DNA of 64,000 bases. Source: Strongylocentrotus droebachiensis (taxonomy: Eukaryota; Echinodermata; Echinoidea; Camarodonta; Strongylocentrotidae). The stretch lies in assembly GCA_035222895.1 (NCBI GenBank), contig JAVYIG010006862.1:1-64000 (forward strand). Reading direction: 5' to 3'. Of the stretch, positions 24,818 through 37,545 are shown in pieces (the stretch's first letter is position 1; each line of letters begins with the position of its first letter). The translations under genes were made by a program, and so were the position numbers. Below the pieces are notes generated by a model. It was given only the letters and a program-made list of their open reading frames with translations. It ran no database searches and was not told the origin of the DNA.

Positions 24818-25676
24818 GTATGTTCAATATTTTATTTCTAAGCATATGAATAATAGAAAATGGTAGCATCTTAGATTCTTTTGAAATACATGGGTATCGA
24901 CCATCTTGGAATGTCCATTAAAGAGGGTTTTTGTCATTTTGACTTTTATCTTAGTTTATTTGAAGAAGAAAAATTATTGACAGCATCTTTCTATCAAAAT
25001 AAATAGAAAATACACAACAATGAATAAAGACAATTTTGTATCATAACAAGAATGTGACTTTTATTGATCTGCAATTCTCATTTATAAAAGAAATTGTCCA
25101 CTGAGAGTCGAAAGGGTTCTTGGCAGACTAATTAAGCAGTTAGAAACTGCATGACTTTCATATTTAAAACAAATTTTAGAACATTAGGAAAAATATATAC
25201 GTACATGAATGTGTACTTAAATAATTAGCGCCCATCCATTATGAGTAGGCCTAATGATTTTACCTAGTGCACATAATTGCACTTAACATTTAGATTTCTG
25301 ATGTAAGTAGGTTTTTGCATTCAGTGTGCTAATTGTATATTGTTAGCCTCGTTTACACAATTAAAATACCACTACTTAACCCCATATTGCTAGGGTTAAT
25401 TAACAACTCGGCATTAAATCTTCAAAAAAAGGAACTAATTTGATTCTTGGAAGTTGGTTTGCATCTCTTCTGCAGAGAGCCAGGAGGATGTATGTTAAAG
25501 AGAAGGTTGATTTCTGGGAAGAGGTAACAAATAATTTGTGAGCGTTATCATTGTAATTATGCAAGTGTGGAAGAACATCAGATAAAAATGTTCCCTGAAA
25601 AGCATGGCTCTTCAAAAGCCTTAAAATTCTAAATATGGCATGTAACAGCATAAAAATTAGCATTTTATGCCACATG

Positions 25677-25881
25677 TTCGTGTAGTCCCATATACATATA
25701 TCTGTGTACAGTGCTTGTAACTTTACCAAGACTGGTCCAAATTTCTTATAATTTTGATGATTCCAGAACTTAGCAGTACACACCAATACCTTTATACTAG
25801 ATGATCAACCTTTTCTGATCGATTTTACACCGTTTCTTTCACAATGCAATCGCATTACCAGAACTCACTTTTATCTTTAAG
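25677..25881. repeat. Dispersed repeat family R2, copy 1
   Basis: Matches 47978-48181 in the same orientation (GTAGTCCCATATACAT, TGTGTACAGTGCTTGTAACT, GATGATCAACCTTTTCTGAT, CACAATGCAATCGCAT). Part of an unrecognised 128-codon minus-strand frame falls in it, so that frame is probably repeat-derived. Confidence 0.7.
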
Positions 25882-27159
25882 ATTTCTTTCTTTCTTTCTT
25901 GCATCTTAAAAATCTGCACTATGAGAAAGTTTAAAAATGCTAATAATATTACACAGTGCCAGTGATAGATCGACTTGGGAAGCCTCTGTGTGTTAATGTG
26001 CTTAGCGCTTTGCCTGTATGAGGCTATACTTGACAATGTCTTTCTAAGTGGCTTGTGTGCATGTGTCTCTGTATGAACTTGATTGATAATTAGCTTGCAA
26101 GAAGATAATGAGTTTGGCATCACTTTGCAAACCTTCAAAAAGCCTGTTCAGACAATACAAAATTTATATAAAACTCGTAAAAAGAAAAAGAAATGTCCAG
26201 GAAATGCTATTTCATATCTCAATGTAACCCACAGTATTTTATTATCTATAAACAGTTATTTTACATGGTGAATAAATAAAACAAACAAACAAATATTAAA
26301 AGAATCATTGTATAGCGAAAGGGGCATACAGACTGGACAGTAACATCGTATAAATAAACGTCTTTGTATAAAGAGTCTAGTTTTGAAGATGTGAGCTGAC
26401 ATAACAGCTGGCCAATCAGAATATGCTCACAATATTAAGCCCCACCCAGTTGTACAGATTAGAGCGGGACCCTGATTGTGTATCAAGATTTTTTCGAAAA
26501 GATGGTCAGACTTTCGTACGACATTTCAAAATACGAAGTTCAGACTAGAAAAATTGAATTACTTATCGTATAGCTATACAATGAATTTTGTTAGTCTGAA
26601 CACTGGGTTAGGGGGTCTGATAATACGTCCTGTACTGTTTATAATATTAAGAGCCTTCAGTGGAGGTTTTTACCCAACATTAGATGCAGATGGGTCTCTA
26701 CCCAAGAACTAGGTGAACTACATACACTGTACATGTAGGTCTACTTGTGCTATAACTCGAAGAGGGAATGTCCATTGTGTCATAGAAAAAAACGAGGCCC
26801 TAAACCAAAGAGTTATTGCGACAAAATGATTAACTATTTTCCATAAAGTAATGATTATTATTATTATTTATTTGACCGATCGGAAAACATACAGTGAGTA
26901 TAACAATCAGATAATACATAGAAATATCATAATACATACAAACAGCTTTAGGGAAGTGGAGAGGAGAGAGAGAGAGAAGGATACAATCTGCTGGTCAGGG
27001 GTGACAAAAGCAATTGAAATTGCTATTACTCGAAAGTGTGTCACCCCCACAGTCTGCACCCTGGAAAATCAAGAGTAAAGAACAGAATAAGAATTCACAA
27101 TATGAGATAATAAAGAAATATCAGGATAAAAATAATTGGAACAATTACCATTACATGCT

Positions 27160-27240
27160 TAATGATAATAGTGGGTTCTTGTATAGCGCTTGTCGCTTGA
27201 TCATGTCTGTTATACTTGAGGCTCCTAGCATTCCACTGGC
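27160..27240 (-). mobile_element. SINE tail fragment
   Basis: GTGGGTTCTTGTATAGCGCT after AATAATA resembles the start of the minus-strand SINE at 23240 (GGTTCTTGTATATAGTGCTC) and the AGCGCTATA tail at 2115. It is short and degenerate. Confidence 0.45.
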
Positions 27241-28228
27241 AATTTTCCTCCTTAAGTGGGTCACGTTTTCAAGAATACAAGAGAAAGCGAAAGAGGAAAG
27301 ATAAGGAAGAGAAGGAAGAAAAAGAAGTAAACCAGGAAAATGTGTGAAAGTAAAAGAGAGAGAGAGAGAGAGAGTGTGTGTGTGAGATTGCAGAGAAATG
27401 GGGAAAGTAAAATAGAGTCAATTGTAAATAGTGTCTAGAGAAAGAGAAATACCGGAAGAGAGATACATGACTCATCGATTCATTCATAGACTTGAAAATT
27501 AAAAACTATTTTTCCAGATGTCCAGGAAAATCATGAATTTTTCAGGAAATGCTATTTCAAGATGATGATTCTTCTCTTCATAATCACTATTATGTGGTAT
27601 GATACAATGCCAAGACATACACAGGCGAAAAAAACTGCAAAAGTATCCAAGTGCACACGTTTCCTGGAAATACTGGCTTCTCATGAAACTTGATACTATT
27701 TTAAGCTGTGCCATCGTGACATGCTACAATTGGTGTAGAGTGTGACTTGGCACATCGCATGCATGCACCTATCTGTATTTCCGGTAATGATGATGAGTAC
27801 AGTCTCTGAGATGCCATCCTGCATGTTGTATGCTGCGTGCTATAACCAGGAGACGGTATACTCGCCAACGCTGATCATCTCTCCTCTAAATTGAGTGATC
27901 AAATATCAAACTGTTTGGAGAACGGCAAAGTGTAAATTTCAACTCCAATTCAGTGAGTTCCCCCGCCGGTACCTTCCACCTACATACTTCGTTACGATGA
28001 AGCTGGCGGCTCTGTAACCGCCGCCTTATCGCAACGTGCAAACATCCGGATGTGGAGCGGAATATGAATCCAGTAATTTGCGCTGAAATTGGCTTTTGTG
28101 TTGCATGTATTTTCAGGTTTCGTGTTAGAAAGTAGGTGGGGGAGGGGATAACGATCTATATTTGTTGGAAAATGAGGACCATGTTTGCACTGGCTCAAAC
28201 TTTGGTGTTTAGTATGTGTATGTTTTAG

Positions 28229-28454
28229 AATATTGATGAAAGAATATAAAATTTAGGTTTTCTGCGTACAAGAGAGAACCCAAATTATGTATTCTTTTAT
28301 CAATATTTGTCTTCACAAAACACTTTTTTATGGGGGAAATCTTTGCAGAAGTGTGACTTTAATGACATCCTCTTTTACATTATGCTACAATTGAAGTGAA
28401 ATTTTGCCATCAAATTTGGGGCAAATTTGGGGCTTCCAACACTTTAGAGGGGCT
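28229..28454. mobile_element. Foldback MITE, partial copy B
   Basis: Contains the right arm (ACATTATGCTACAATTGAAG to ACACTTTAGAGGGGCT, followed by TTA) and the internal segment with TTTTCTGCGTACAA, shared with copies A and C. The left terminal arm is missing. Confidence 0.7.
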
Positions 28455-28734
28455 TTAAAAGCAGTAAGGATGTGAAGGAAGGATGTGAAGGAATCGTTCA
28501 TGATAAGCCTTCATCATACTGGATGTTTGACTGCAGTCAATATTTGTCAGCAAACATCATCCTCCTCCCTTCCTCAAGTACCTTACTTCATTATCAGAGA
28601 TATGTCATAAAATGTAATAAACTTGAGAGATATGGAAGATCTTGTTATCACCTCATAAAACTTCTGTTTTAGACACATGTAGCATCAAGATTACATTTTA
28701 ATCTGCCATTTTGGGCACATACATGTTATCCCTA

Positions 28735-29085
28735 CCCCCCCCCCCCCCAATAAATAAAAAAAAACATGCACATGGAAAACCTTAAGAGGAAGATTCATGC
28801 ACTATGTAACTTCAGATTTTATTTTTATATTACCTGATAAACTAACCTATCAAAATGGTCAAAGAACATCTTTTGTACATATGACAGAAATACAAAAGGT
28901 AAAAGGACTTTTTTAAAGACCCCCCTCCCCCACAAAAGAAGGATAACATAAATGACTCTTACACTCTAACCTCAGATCTTCCTTGTACATCATCTGATAA
29001 AATAGCATCGAAATTGCACTGTAATACATACAGCAATAATATGAATTGATAAGGAAAACAGGGAAGCCCCCCCCCCCCCCCCCCA
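28735..29085. repeat. Degenerate repeat units carrying poly-C tracts
   Basis: Poly-C tracts near 28736-28749 and 29067-29084, plus CCCCCCTCCCCC at 28919, are followed by related sequence (CTTCAGAT or CTCAGATC, then ATTACCTGATAAA or ACATCATCTGATAAA). Confidence 0.4.
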
Positions 29086-30416
29086 TAAACAAAAGAATAA
29101 CTTTTAAATGAAACGTAATAATAAATTGAATTAATGAATTAATAATAAATATATAAAATATATAATAAAAGGTGTGTTGAATGATCCAAAAGATCCAAAC
29201 ATCATGCATTCTCAAAGGGAAAGGTTATTTATGACTCAAATAGGGATGGATCCAGGGATCTCTAGATGAGGGATGTAACTGTAAGTCAGAAAAGAAATCT
29301 CTGAAAAGCAAAAAAAATAAAGGAAATAAAAAAAAGTCATACAATTTTAGGCTGTGCTTAAGGGGTCTAAAAAAGTGAGATCATCGTGGTAAACATTAGT
29401 GCTCAGTGATGGAAGAAAACATCTTTTCTCCCCCTTTTTTTTGGGGGGGGGGGCAGGGGGTCCCTTGGGTTCACCCCTGATCCAAATGATGCAAAACAAT
29501 TTAAGAAGTGGGGGTGCTGAGAGCAAGTAAAGTGCCCAGGGACATCTAGCAGCTCCCTGTGCTGGTGTCCAAAACAGTTTGTTCCATAAAGTGAGGATGC
29601 CTGAGTCCCTTCGTCTGCAGACCCTGGGAAAATGCAATTATTATCAGTTCCTTTGGACATGTTTACATAATGTACCTGGAATGTGTTCCCAATTTGCATA
29701 TGTGAAATCAAGCCTTAAGATAGGGGTCAGGAAGCGATGGACAGTTTTGCCAGTAGGAGCGATGGGTTCTAGTTTTGGTAGGCGTTGATCTTTCTACCCT
29801 CACATGAGTTTTGTTGCTTTGTTCAGGAGGGTTATTACAGACCATAGTGTTTGAAATGAATGTCTGTGATGCCTCAGTCACACTGCCGAGCCAACATCAA
29901 AACAACCAATTCCTTGCCATTCGGGGTAATGTAAACTCTGGTTCGACCTGTCTCTGGTTTGGCATCAGTCTCTGCGATGTGACTGAGGTATTAGACTTTG
30001 TCCAGTCGTTAAGCGGACCTGTCCCAGCTTCTATATCGCCTCATAAAGTTCACTGATGCAGGCTTATTAAGTATACATGAAATACCAGATGTTTTTGTCC
30101 TTTTTGTGTTGTGAATTTGTTACTTCATTGATAGTTATACAAAGGTTTTTTAATTGCATCTTTACAAGGTACTGTTGCTTTAACATTCTACAGCAATATT
30201 TTCATCAGATATAAAACTTAAAGTGTACAGTGTCTGTCAATCACAGGCCACTAACAAACTGGCTGTAGAACAACCTCTTTTATTAGAATTGTGTCAAATT
30301 TTAAGAGGAATTTTTAAGAATTTGCGTCTTTTCCAGTGACTAAAAATTGAAAAATTACTGTCATGATGGTTCTTTCTAATCAAACTCTTCCGTTCTCTTT
30401 TATTATCCAAATGCAG

Positions 30417-30529
30417 ATTGGACATTCCAGCAACTAAACCAACCATCTTGGACCAAACCTGAGCGAGAAAGAACTAACTGCCTTGTGAAAAGTCCGCCCA
30501 TCCATCCATCGCGTGTGTGACACTCCAAG
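30417..30529 (+). other. SLC5A7: Choline transporter 5' UTR portion of the start-codon exon
   Basis: A pyrimidine-rich run (TTCCGTTCTCTTTTATTATC) ends in ATGCAG at 30411-30416, a strong splice acceptor, so the exon with the start codon probably begins at 30417. The 113-base leader contains no upstream ATG. If this acceptor is used, at least one non-coding exon lies further upstream. The acceptor is inferred from sequence alone. Confidence 0.6.
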
Positions 30530-30695
30530 ATGGCGGTGCACTGGGGAGGGGTCGTTGCCATAGTGATCTTCTACCTGTTGATCTTGATCGTGGGACTATG
30601 GGCAGCCAGGAAGGGCAAGGGAAGCAGCGACACGGAGGACGTGATGATCGCCGGCAGAAACATCGGCGTCGCGGTCGGGATATTCACCATGACAG
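30530..30695 (+). CDS. SLC5A7: High-affinity choline transporter, coding exon 1
   Basis: First coding exon of a CHT1-type Na+/Cl--dependent choline transporter, which takes choline back into cholinergic nerve endings for acetylcholine synthesis. It encodes residues 1-55 plus one base. Residues about 6-26 are a strongly hydrophobic first membrane segment ([13 protein letters not shown]), followed by a short basic loop and [16 protein letters not shown], the start of the next membrane helix, as in known CHT proteins. The ATG sits in a good context (A at -3, G at +4). An in-frame TGA three codons upstream (30518-30520) makes this the first possible start in the exon. The exon ends at GACAG|GTATGT (phase 1) and joins in frame to 54542. 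CHT belongs to the SLC5 sodium/solute family; the assignment is firm because all seven exons read collinearly with it. Confidence 0.95.
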
Positions 30696-30847
30696 GTATG
30701 TCCGGAGGGAGGTTCGTTTATCACGTGAATACTGTTTGTTAACCCGTTTACTGCTGAATTCTCTCATTCCCATTGGTTTACTACAGGAATCACCCATATT
30801 CCATATGCAGCGGGTTAGCATTGGTATAAGATAAGTACACTCTGTAA

Positions 30848-31035
30848 AGCCTGTCTGCACTAGTTTGGCCAGGAGGAATTAGACCTCCCTGCAAGGTCAC
30901 TGACAGGTGCTTATTTCATCAAAACGGCTCTCAATTAACATAAGAAAAAGGGGATCATGAGGGACCAACAGGCACCGATCAGGCATTGTTTGCTATATAG
31001 AGGGCGCAAGTAGCTATAAGTAGTGCAGTGGGGCT
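30848..31035 (-). mobile_element. MITE with TTAA flanks (copy 2)
   Basis: Reverse-orientation relative of the element at 2733-2918; the shared interior includes the complement of AGGGAGGTCTAATCCCCCTG. The right TIR is intact (31021-31035, followed by TTAA). The left TIR and its target site have point changes (TGTAA), so this copy is older or more decayed. Confidence 0.75.
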
Positions 31036-31646
31036 TTAACATGTTGGTTGCTTTATGCGCCTCTCTGCAAGGTCGTTCTTTGCTACCGTGCGAATTTGCA
31101 TAAAACAATATGCACAGATTGATGGAAGGATTGCTTTGTGCAACACAATTGCTTTGCAAAAGTACCCATTTTCATTCTTGATTAGCTCCACGACAACGCT
31201 TTTAATCCGTTCTCTTCGAGATTCTGATATTCCCATAGGCTTTGTACACAGAGCACCCGGTTTCTATAGGCAAAGGTTTAACAATGGTATGGATTAATCT
31301 TGCACTTGAAACAGTTGATAATCTTGAAGACGTTTGGTATATATCTATCCCACATAAATGCACTGTCACACAGCGAGATTATCTGTGTGATATCTAAAGA
31401 GTTAATTGAAAAAGAAAAAGGAGAATGCAGGAGTTATCATTATTACACATTTGTTCAAAGTACTACTTCTGCTTAATACACAGCAACCAGAAATGCAGTA
31501 ATTCTACTGGTAAACTTTTAATTCATCATCATTACCGGTAATGTAGATTCGATGCATATCTTCATTCATTTTTCCCAAACATCACCTAATTTTAAATACA
31601 GTATGTTCACATCAGCATAAGATAAGCACACATACCCAACATACCA

Positions 31647-31793
31647 GGGACCTGTTTCCCAAAACTTTTTTTCAATGACAAATGACAAGAATCAGTGACA
31701 AATCTGCTGATAATCAATCAGAGGCAAGAATTTCAGTAGCTTATAACAAAGACTGTCATTTGTCACTGATGACAAGTTTTGTGAAACACCCCC
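31647..31793. mobile_element. Palindromic MITE family F1, copy 1
   Basis: The arms pair as GTTTCCCAAAAC...TGACAAATGACA and TGTCATTTGTCACTGATGAC then AAGTTTTGTGAAAC. The middle is AATCAGAGGCAAGAATTTCA. Same family as 45973-46101 and the modules at 10201 and 10445. Confidence 0.7.
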
Positions 31794-32022
31794 AAGAATG
31801 CTTTTTTTAAACCAATTTTTTTCACGCATGGTATCATCTGTCTCCTTTCCCAAGTCGATTTAAAAAAAACTGTGTTAACATCAGGATAAGATATTCACGT
31901 AAGTAATTTTGTAATGAACAGTAGCAAAGAATGTAATCATTCTTCCATAGACACCTGTGCTTTTAACTGTCATTCAATTCTTTGTTACAACAAATTTAAG
32001 GTGGTTTTTCTATAAAAGATAA

Positions 32023-32187
32023 TAGGGACTTTTAGATTTACAGGACAAGAGCGTGGACTGCTGCGTGTGACATTGTGTTAAGGCACTGGGCCGTGCCCGG
32101 CAGTGCCTTAAAAGGACGTCACATTACCTTAAAAGGATGTCACACGTGGCAGTCCACGTTCTCGTCGTGTAAATCTAAAAGTCCCTA
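32023..32187. mobile_element. Palindromic MITE with TA borders
   Basis: TAGGGACTTTTAGATTTACA (32023-32042) is the exact inverse of the right end (32168-32187). Pairing continues through the GCGTGGACTGC and CACACG segments to a central AGGCACTGGGC/GCAGTGCCTT stem, so nearly the whole 165 bases folds back. Confidence 0.8.
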
Positions 32188-32220
32188 ATGAAAGCAAAAA
32201 CCAACTTAATATAATTCCAT

Positions 32221-32355
32221 ATCATTTCTGGTCAGGATATTTAAGTGGTCAGGCGTACAAAATATAAAATAATTAAACAAAATCACCCTATTATTTCTGG
32301 TTAGATATATTTAAGTAGTCAGGTATACAAAATATAAAATTATTACAAAATCAAA
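32221..32355. repeat. Tandem duplication, about 67-base period
   Basis: ATTTCTGGT, ATATTTAAGT, GTCAGG, TACAAAATATAAAAT and AAAATCACC occur in order in both units. Confidence 0.6.
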
Positions 32356-32706
32356 AAAAAAATCACCATATTGTTTTCAGGAACCCTGACTGTGGTTTAG
32401 GAAGATAAATGAATGCAGTTGAAATTAGGTTAGAATCAGGGAAAAAGACAGGGAATTTTTTTTCATGAAAAGCTGGGATCCCTAAATCAAGGAAAATGCC
32501 ACTTGAAATACAAAGAATTTTCTCTTTACAATGCTACGCAGATTGTGTTTCGGAATGTTCACCTACATGTATAAGGCTGTTATCATGCTCATTATCTTTC
32601 AGAAAGTCCTTGCCATTGCGAGACAAACCTGCCAGACGATGGAATATTGGGGGGGGGGGCGGGATACAGGATCGGAGGATAGAAAGATGGGATGAGGGAT
32701 TCTTTC

Positions 32707-32708
<2 letters not shown>

Positions 32709-32746
<38 letters not shown>

Positions 32747-32747
32747 T
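32709..32747. repeat. GGCT tetranucleotide microsatellite
   Basis: About nine uninterrupted CTGG units. Confidence 0.95.
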
Positions 32748-32911
32748 GAGCGATGGGGAATTTTTACGGAGGGTTAAGAGTGAAGTGGTGTTCGCCCGAG
32801 AGAGATGGCAATGCTAATTTCAGAAGTCTCTCTCTTTTGCTCTCTCTTTTTCTCTCTTTCTATTCTATCTCTCTTTCAGACTTTTTTTCTCTCTGGAAGA
32901 CTCTTTCATGA

Positions 32912-32950
<39 letters not shown>

Positions 32951-35484
32951 AGACTCTCTGACAGGTTTTTGTTTACACAAACACAATCCCCAGAGGTATA
33001 CCCAGATCATGTCTGGTTGGGTATCATGGAATGCACAGAGCAGACATGCTCCTCGTTCGCGAAATTGGATCGATGTCTCCTCATTATGCCCATGCGTTTT
33101 TCCAATTATTATAAAACTCATAATCAGCTTTGGGATTTATGTGCTTCATGAATACTATCGTAAGAAGTGGGCTTAAGGTCATGGTAAAGTACATCTGGGT
33201 TTCTAGGAAACCTAGTTTATATGGCATATCAATCATGAATTTACATACTTATTGAGAGATTAGTAAACCTGAATTGGAGATTGATTTAAGTTGTAAGACA
33301 CATGCTCTAAAGACAAGTTGCTTTGTGATTATTTTCTACATTTACCATATTCCTGACATCAAATATAGACCACACTCTATACCTAACACTAACCCCAATG
33401 CTAACCTAAAACCCAAATGCAACCCTAATCCTTACTCTTTATCTTGGATGATTTGAAGTCTGGAGCAGTCATTGCCTGCCGCAAATGTCGGAACACCGTT
33501 GGCAGCCAGTGGTCGTTCGTTATATACTTCCGAGTTTGACATTGAAGCATATTTCACTTCCTCAAGATATTACCTTTCATTTTGAGAATGTAAAAGCTGA
33601 AGGGAGCTTTGATTGAAGTGGAGGCCGAAGCTATCTGTCACCCCTTCCTGTTTTTCCAAGTTCCTTCCTTTTTTCCTTTTTTTTTTAATACTCCTTGTAT
33701 GGGTAATTTTTGTTCTTGTCCTTGAAGTCATCTTAGCGATCATTACATGCTTACTTTCAGAATCATCATAAAGGCTTGTTCAGATATGACACTGTTTATG
33801 CATACATTTTACTATGATGAAGGGAAGATATTCTTCAGTAAGAGATACATTTTTGTTTCTAGTGATATATCTGGAGTAAATAATGGTGCAAGGAAAAATA
33901 AGTATTTATTTTGTAGGGTAAATGTGCTTACTCTTTGTATGCATGAAAATTAATTTTTGGAGGAGTGAAGTTGATTGTTCAGTAAAAAATATTCATCATG
34001 CTTTTTACTAGTTTTCCGTGAGTGTCTCGAGTCACCATGTTAAAAACTGGGACTTGTTTGATTTTTATCTTAACATTCACTGGATTCAATATTCATCAGT
34101 AGATTAAAATGGCAAAAGATGTCCAGATAAATCATAACTTTACGCTACAAACGCAACATTCTGAGCTTAATGTAGGACAGAGTGTCACTAAACCTGAAGA
34201 CACCTTTTGATAGGTACATGCACTTTATTTATTCACTCATCCAATTGGTTGACCAAGTCTTCTGCGCCGAACCACTGTCTAAATTCCTTTCTAGAGAAGA
34301 GGGGAAACCAGTTACGTCAATTCAGTGTATTGTCATTATGGTGATGTGTTTCTTTTATGTGCGCAGTGGCCTTGTAAAAATTCTATTACCATTATTTCAC
34401 AACGACATTCACAACTGCTCCACTGGGTATGCATAAAAACCGACACTTGATTTACGCCATTTGATGCCCTTTTTAGCGCACCAATTACGCTTACTGAGAA
34501 ACGAGAAGCCCCACGTGTAAACAAAGTGTCTACCCTCAGTGCACTGGTGGCATGCGGTGAGTAGGCTCATGCATACAAAACAAGTGTACGAGTGGAGAGT
34601 GCGTAGGAGCGCTGGGAGACGTTTTTGAAATGTTCTTCTACATAAATAGCTGGATATAAGGACCCTGGTGGGTTTATGTTTCATGCCCAAGTCCTTCGTT
34701 TCTGGCGGTGGGTCCGCCACATTGCTTGACACACTTGGATAAGTATTTATTTGCTCGATGGAGGAGTTGAGCGAGGGAAAGAAAGAAGGAGAGGAGGAGT
34801 GAGGACGGGTGTGCGAGAAAGAAAGAGAAAGGGGAAGGAAAATAACAGAGTTAGAGAGAGAGAGAGAAGGGTTAGAAAAAATGGGTGAATGAAACATAAT
34901 GAGTTGGAAATTCACATGAAACGGAAAGGAATAGTGTGATTAAAAAAATGAAAAGTAACACTATTGGTGTCCGTCAGATAGGAATGGAATTATACTCAAA
35001 GGAAAATATTAAGAGATGTATTTAAATTTAATGTAATTTTCCAACAGAGAAGAAGCCATATGACTTCCAAACGCTGCATACAGCTGTGTGTTATGATTAA
35101 AGAACACGTAAGAACAGAAAACCACTGAGTGAAAGCAATACATTTAAGTCAACGAAGACAAGAACTAATTAAAGGTAGTCACATGATAGCGTTGCCTATT
35201 CAGCTAGAAAACACGCTATAAAGTAGATGGTTTCTAACTAGCATGAGGATTAGTTTCTCCTGGTATGTCATTTGATGATGTCCATAGCTTAGAGAAATTG
35301 GTTATTCTGTCAGTAGTATCCGGGGCAGATCAAGTATTTCGTAAATGAGGGGGCGCATCGTTCCTAAAATTTGCTGACAAGCAACAACAACTAAAACGGA
35401 AAAGGAAACAAGTCGAGGGAAACACGAAAAAGGGCCACTGTAGACAGATGGACTTTCTGGACAGGTTCTACAATACATGTTTCC

Positions 35485-35876
35485 TCTTAAAGGGATTGGG
35501 TATCTTTGTCTCAGATTCTGAAACAAAATCCTGGATTTAGCTCATATGCTGCAATTATACATTGTAATTATAAACCTTTAGGTCAGTCAGGAACCCCATG
35601 ACTTTTACAAGCCGAATGCCTGTCTGATATATCAAGATATTTATGATTGGACATCAAAATTTCAAACACCGTTTCCTAACTGTTTTGATAACACTACAGT
35701 ATGTATATTGGGAAAAATGAGTATGGTAAAAGCGGTCACTCAAAGATTTTTACTTTTTTGAGGCGCAATTTTTTTAGGGCTTCAATATTACACCATATCA
35801 CGGACACTAGTAACACGTAGAACCATGCATCTCAGATTTAACATTGTTAAAAGATGCCTTTAAAAGGTGGCAGTAT
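35485..35876 (+). mobile_element. Dispersed repeat family R1, copy 2
   Basis: Second copy of the family at 12500-12925, with a roughly 25-base internal deletion after TTTTTTGAGGC. It lies in intron 1 of the choline transporter. The two copies differ by scattered substitutions, so they are not recent duplicates of each other. Confidence 0.7.
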
Positions 35877-36309
35877 AGATGACCACTATAAACAGGTGGC
35901 CTTTAGAAAGGAGTGGCCTTTGAGACGGACTTTACTACAGCTATCTACAGAAGATATGAAAACGGCGCACTGTCACCTTTAGATGTTGCGACATTTGCTC
36001 CAGCAAGATTTGCTTTGGGCCTTATTCAATCAAGGATCTATGGATAAAGCTTGGGTTGTGATTGTGCTTTAAGCTAGGTCTTCTACTACACAGATTTAGG
36101 AATATAGGAGTTTAGAAGCGTAACGTAAGGCATTGCCACTCAATAGAGTATGATCATCTGGATTTACACCAGTACAAGAAGGATACACACAAAAAATGAA
36201 ATCTTGATTTTTGTTTTTCTCCCATAACAGCACTTAGGTGTGATTTAGTTCCTGTGGATTACTTCTGCTCTGATTCAGTCAATTTCTAAAATTGCTTCCT
36301 TAAATCTAG

Positions 36310-36555
36310 TTGCTCCTGTGACCCTTAAATATAGATTCTTTTCCTTTCTTTCTCTTTTATTTCCTGTATTCTTTTCTGCATTTTTTCTTTTCTTTTCCTT
36401 TTTCTTCTTTTCTTTTCTAATCTTTTCTTTTCTCTTCTTTTCTTTTCTTTTCTTTTCTTTTTTTTCCCCATTTTTTTCTTCTTTTCCTTTCTTTTCTGTA
36501 TTTTTTCTTTTGTGTTCCGTATTTTCTCCTTTTATTTCTATATTTTTTTTGTTTA
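36310..36555. repeat. TTTTC-rich polypyrimidine tract
   Basis: Dense TTTTC and CTTTT pentamers over about 240 bases, low complexity only. Confidence 0.85.
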
Positions 36556-37320
36556 AACTTTATATTATTTAAATAACCCATAAGCAATAAATTTTATTTG
36601 AAATAACCTTAAAAGGCTATCGCTTAATTTTTTTTTCTACATTTAAATCCTTTCATCCTTTCTCTCTGTTTATTGGTAATTGTTAGAGAACTTATTATGC
36701 AACCGGTTGTTTCAAACCATTCCATCACATTTATCTCTTCCCCTCTCTTTCTGTTTTGCCTATTCCATGTTTATTTTGTCATCCAGCCTATCTGAATCTT
36801 CTTGAAATCCTTTTTCCTCTGCCCCCCTCTCTCTCTCTCTCTCTCTCTCCATCACAGCCTCGGGCCCCCCTCTTTTCCCCACCGATATAATGAAATAGAT
36901 TCCCAACAGTAAAACAATATACAAACCGACAAGACCCAAGAGAGCTGCCGTCGTTAAATGCTAATAACCCCTTTACACATGCACGTATAGCCCAGATCGA
37001 GCCTGGCAATAGATAGCAAGAACCATCAACCAAACTTGATGCATGAATAGTTAAAGGCACATGTAGATGTGCGTTGTAACTATAAATAATTTCCAACCCT
37101 GACCACAGAATACAGAATACAGTTTTTGGAAATGATCTGAATTTTAAGTAGATTCTGATGCTACAAGTATATGCTTAAATAGACCATGGTTTATGTGATT
37201 TGTAAAGTTTTGCTGCTATAATACCTTGTCACCTCTTTAGATGTATACATGCAACTTAAAGAAAATGTTCAAGTAATGTAGCAAGTGATCACATTTACCT
37301 ATTTTTTGGAGAAACATTTG

Positions 37321-37545
37321 GAGAAAGGGTGGCCCAATGGTAGTTCAGTGGTCTAGTATTAATTGGGAGGTTCCCTGTTTGAAACCAAATCCATTTGCTA
37401 GTGCCGTTTGGTAAGGCATTAACCCTCATTACCAAGTCCCTCAAAGAGGACTTTCAACTATTGGTCCCCTGGTTGCTTACTTACACGCATACATGTGCTT
37501 TCTTAGCAGTCAGGCAAAACAAACAACCAATCATTATCATTATCA
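37321..37545 (+). mobile_element. tRNA-derived SINE
   Basis: A-box-like TGGTAGTTCAGTGGTCTAG (about 37338-37356) and B-box-like GTTTGAAACCAAATCC (37377-37392) lie at tRNA spacing. They are followed by a body shared in style with other copies here (GGTAAGGCATTAACCCTCAT) and an ATCATTATC tail. Confidence 0.7.

Noticed and set aside
25400..25786. 128-codon minus-strand frame
   Set aside because: No domain recognised, and its 5' half coincides with dispersed repeat R2. Kept only as a possible repeat remnant.
30517..30834. 105-codon frame overlapping coding exon 1
   Set aside because: Different frame from the transporter, crosses the splice donor and resembles nothing; a shadow of the real exon.
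33370..33435. CCCTAA-like, telomere-resembling sequence
   Set aside because: Units are irregular (CCTAACACTAACCCC and similar) with no perfect tandem hexamers; too degenerate to call an interstitial telomere.
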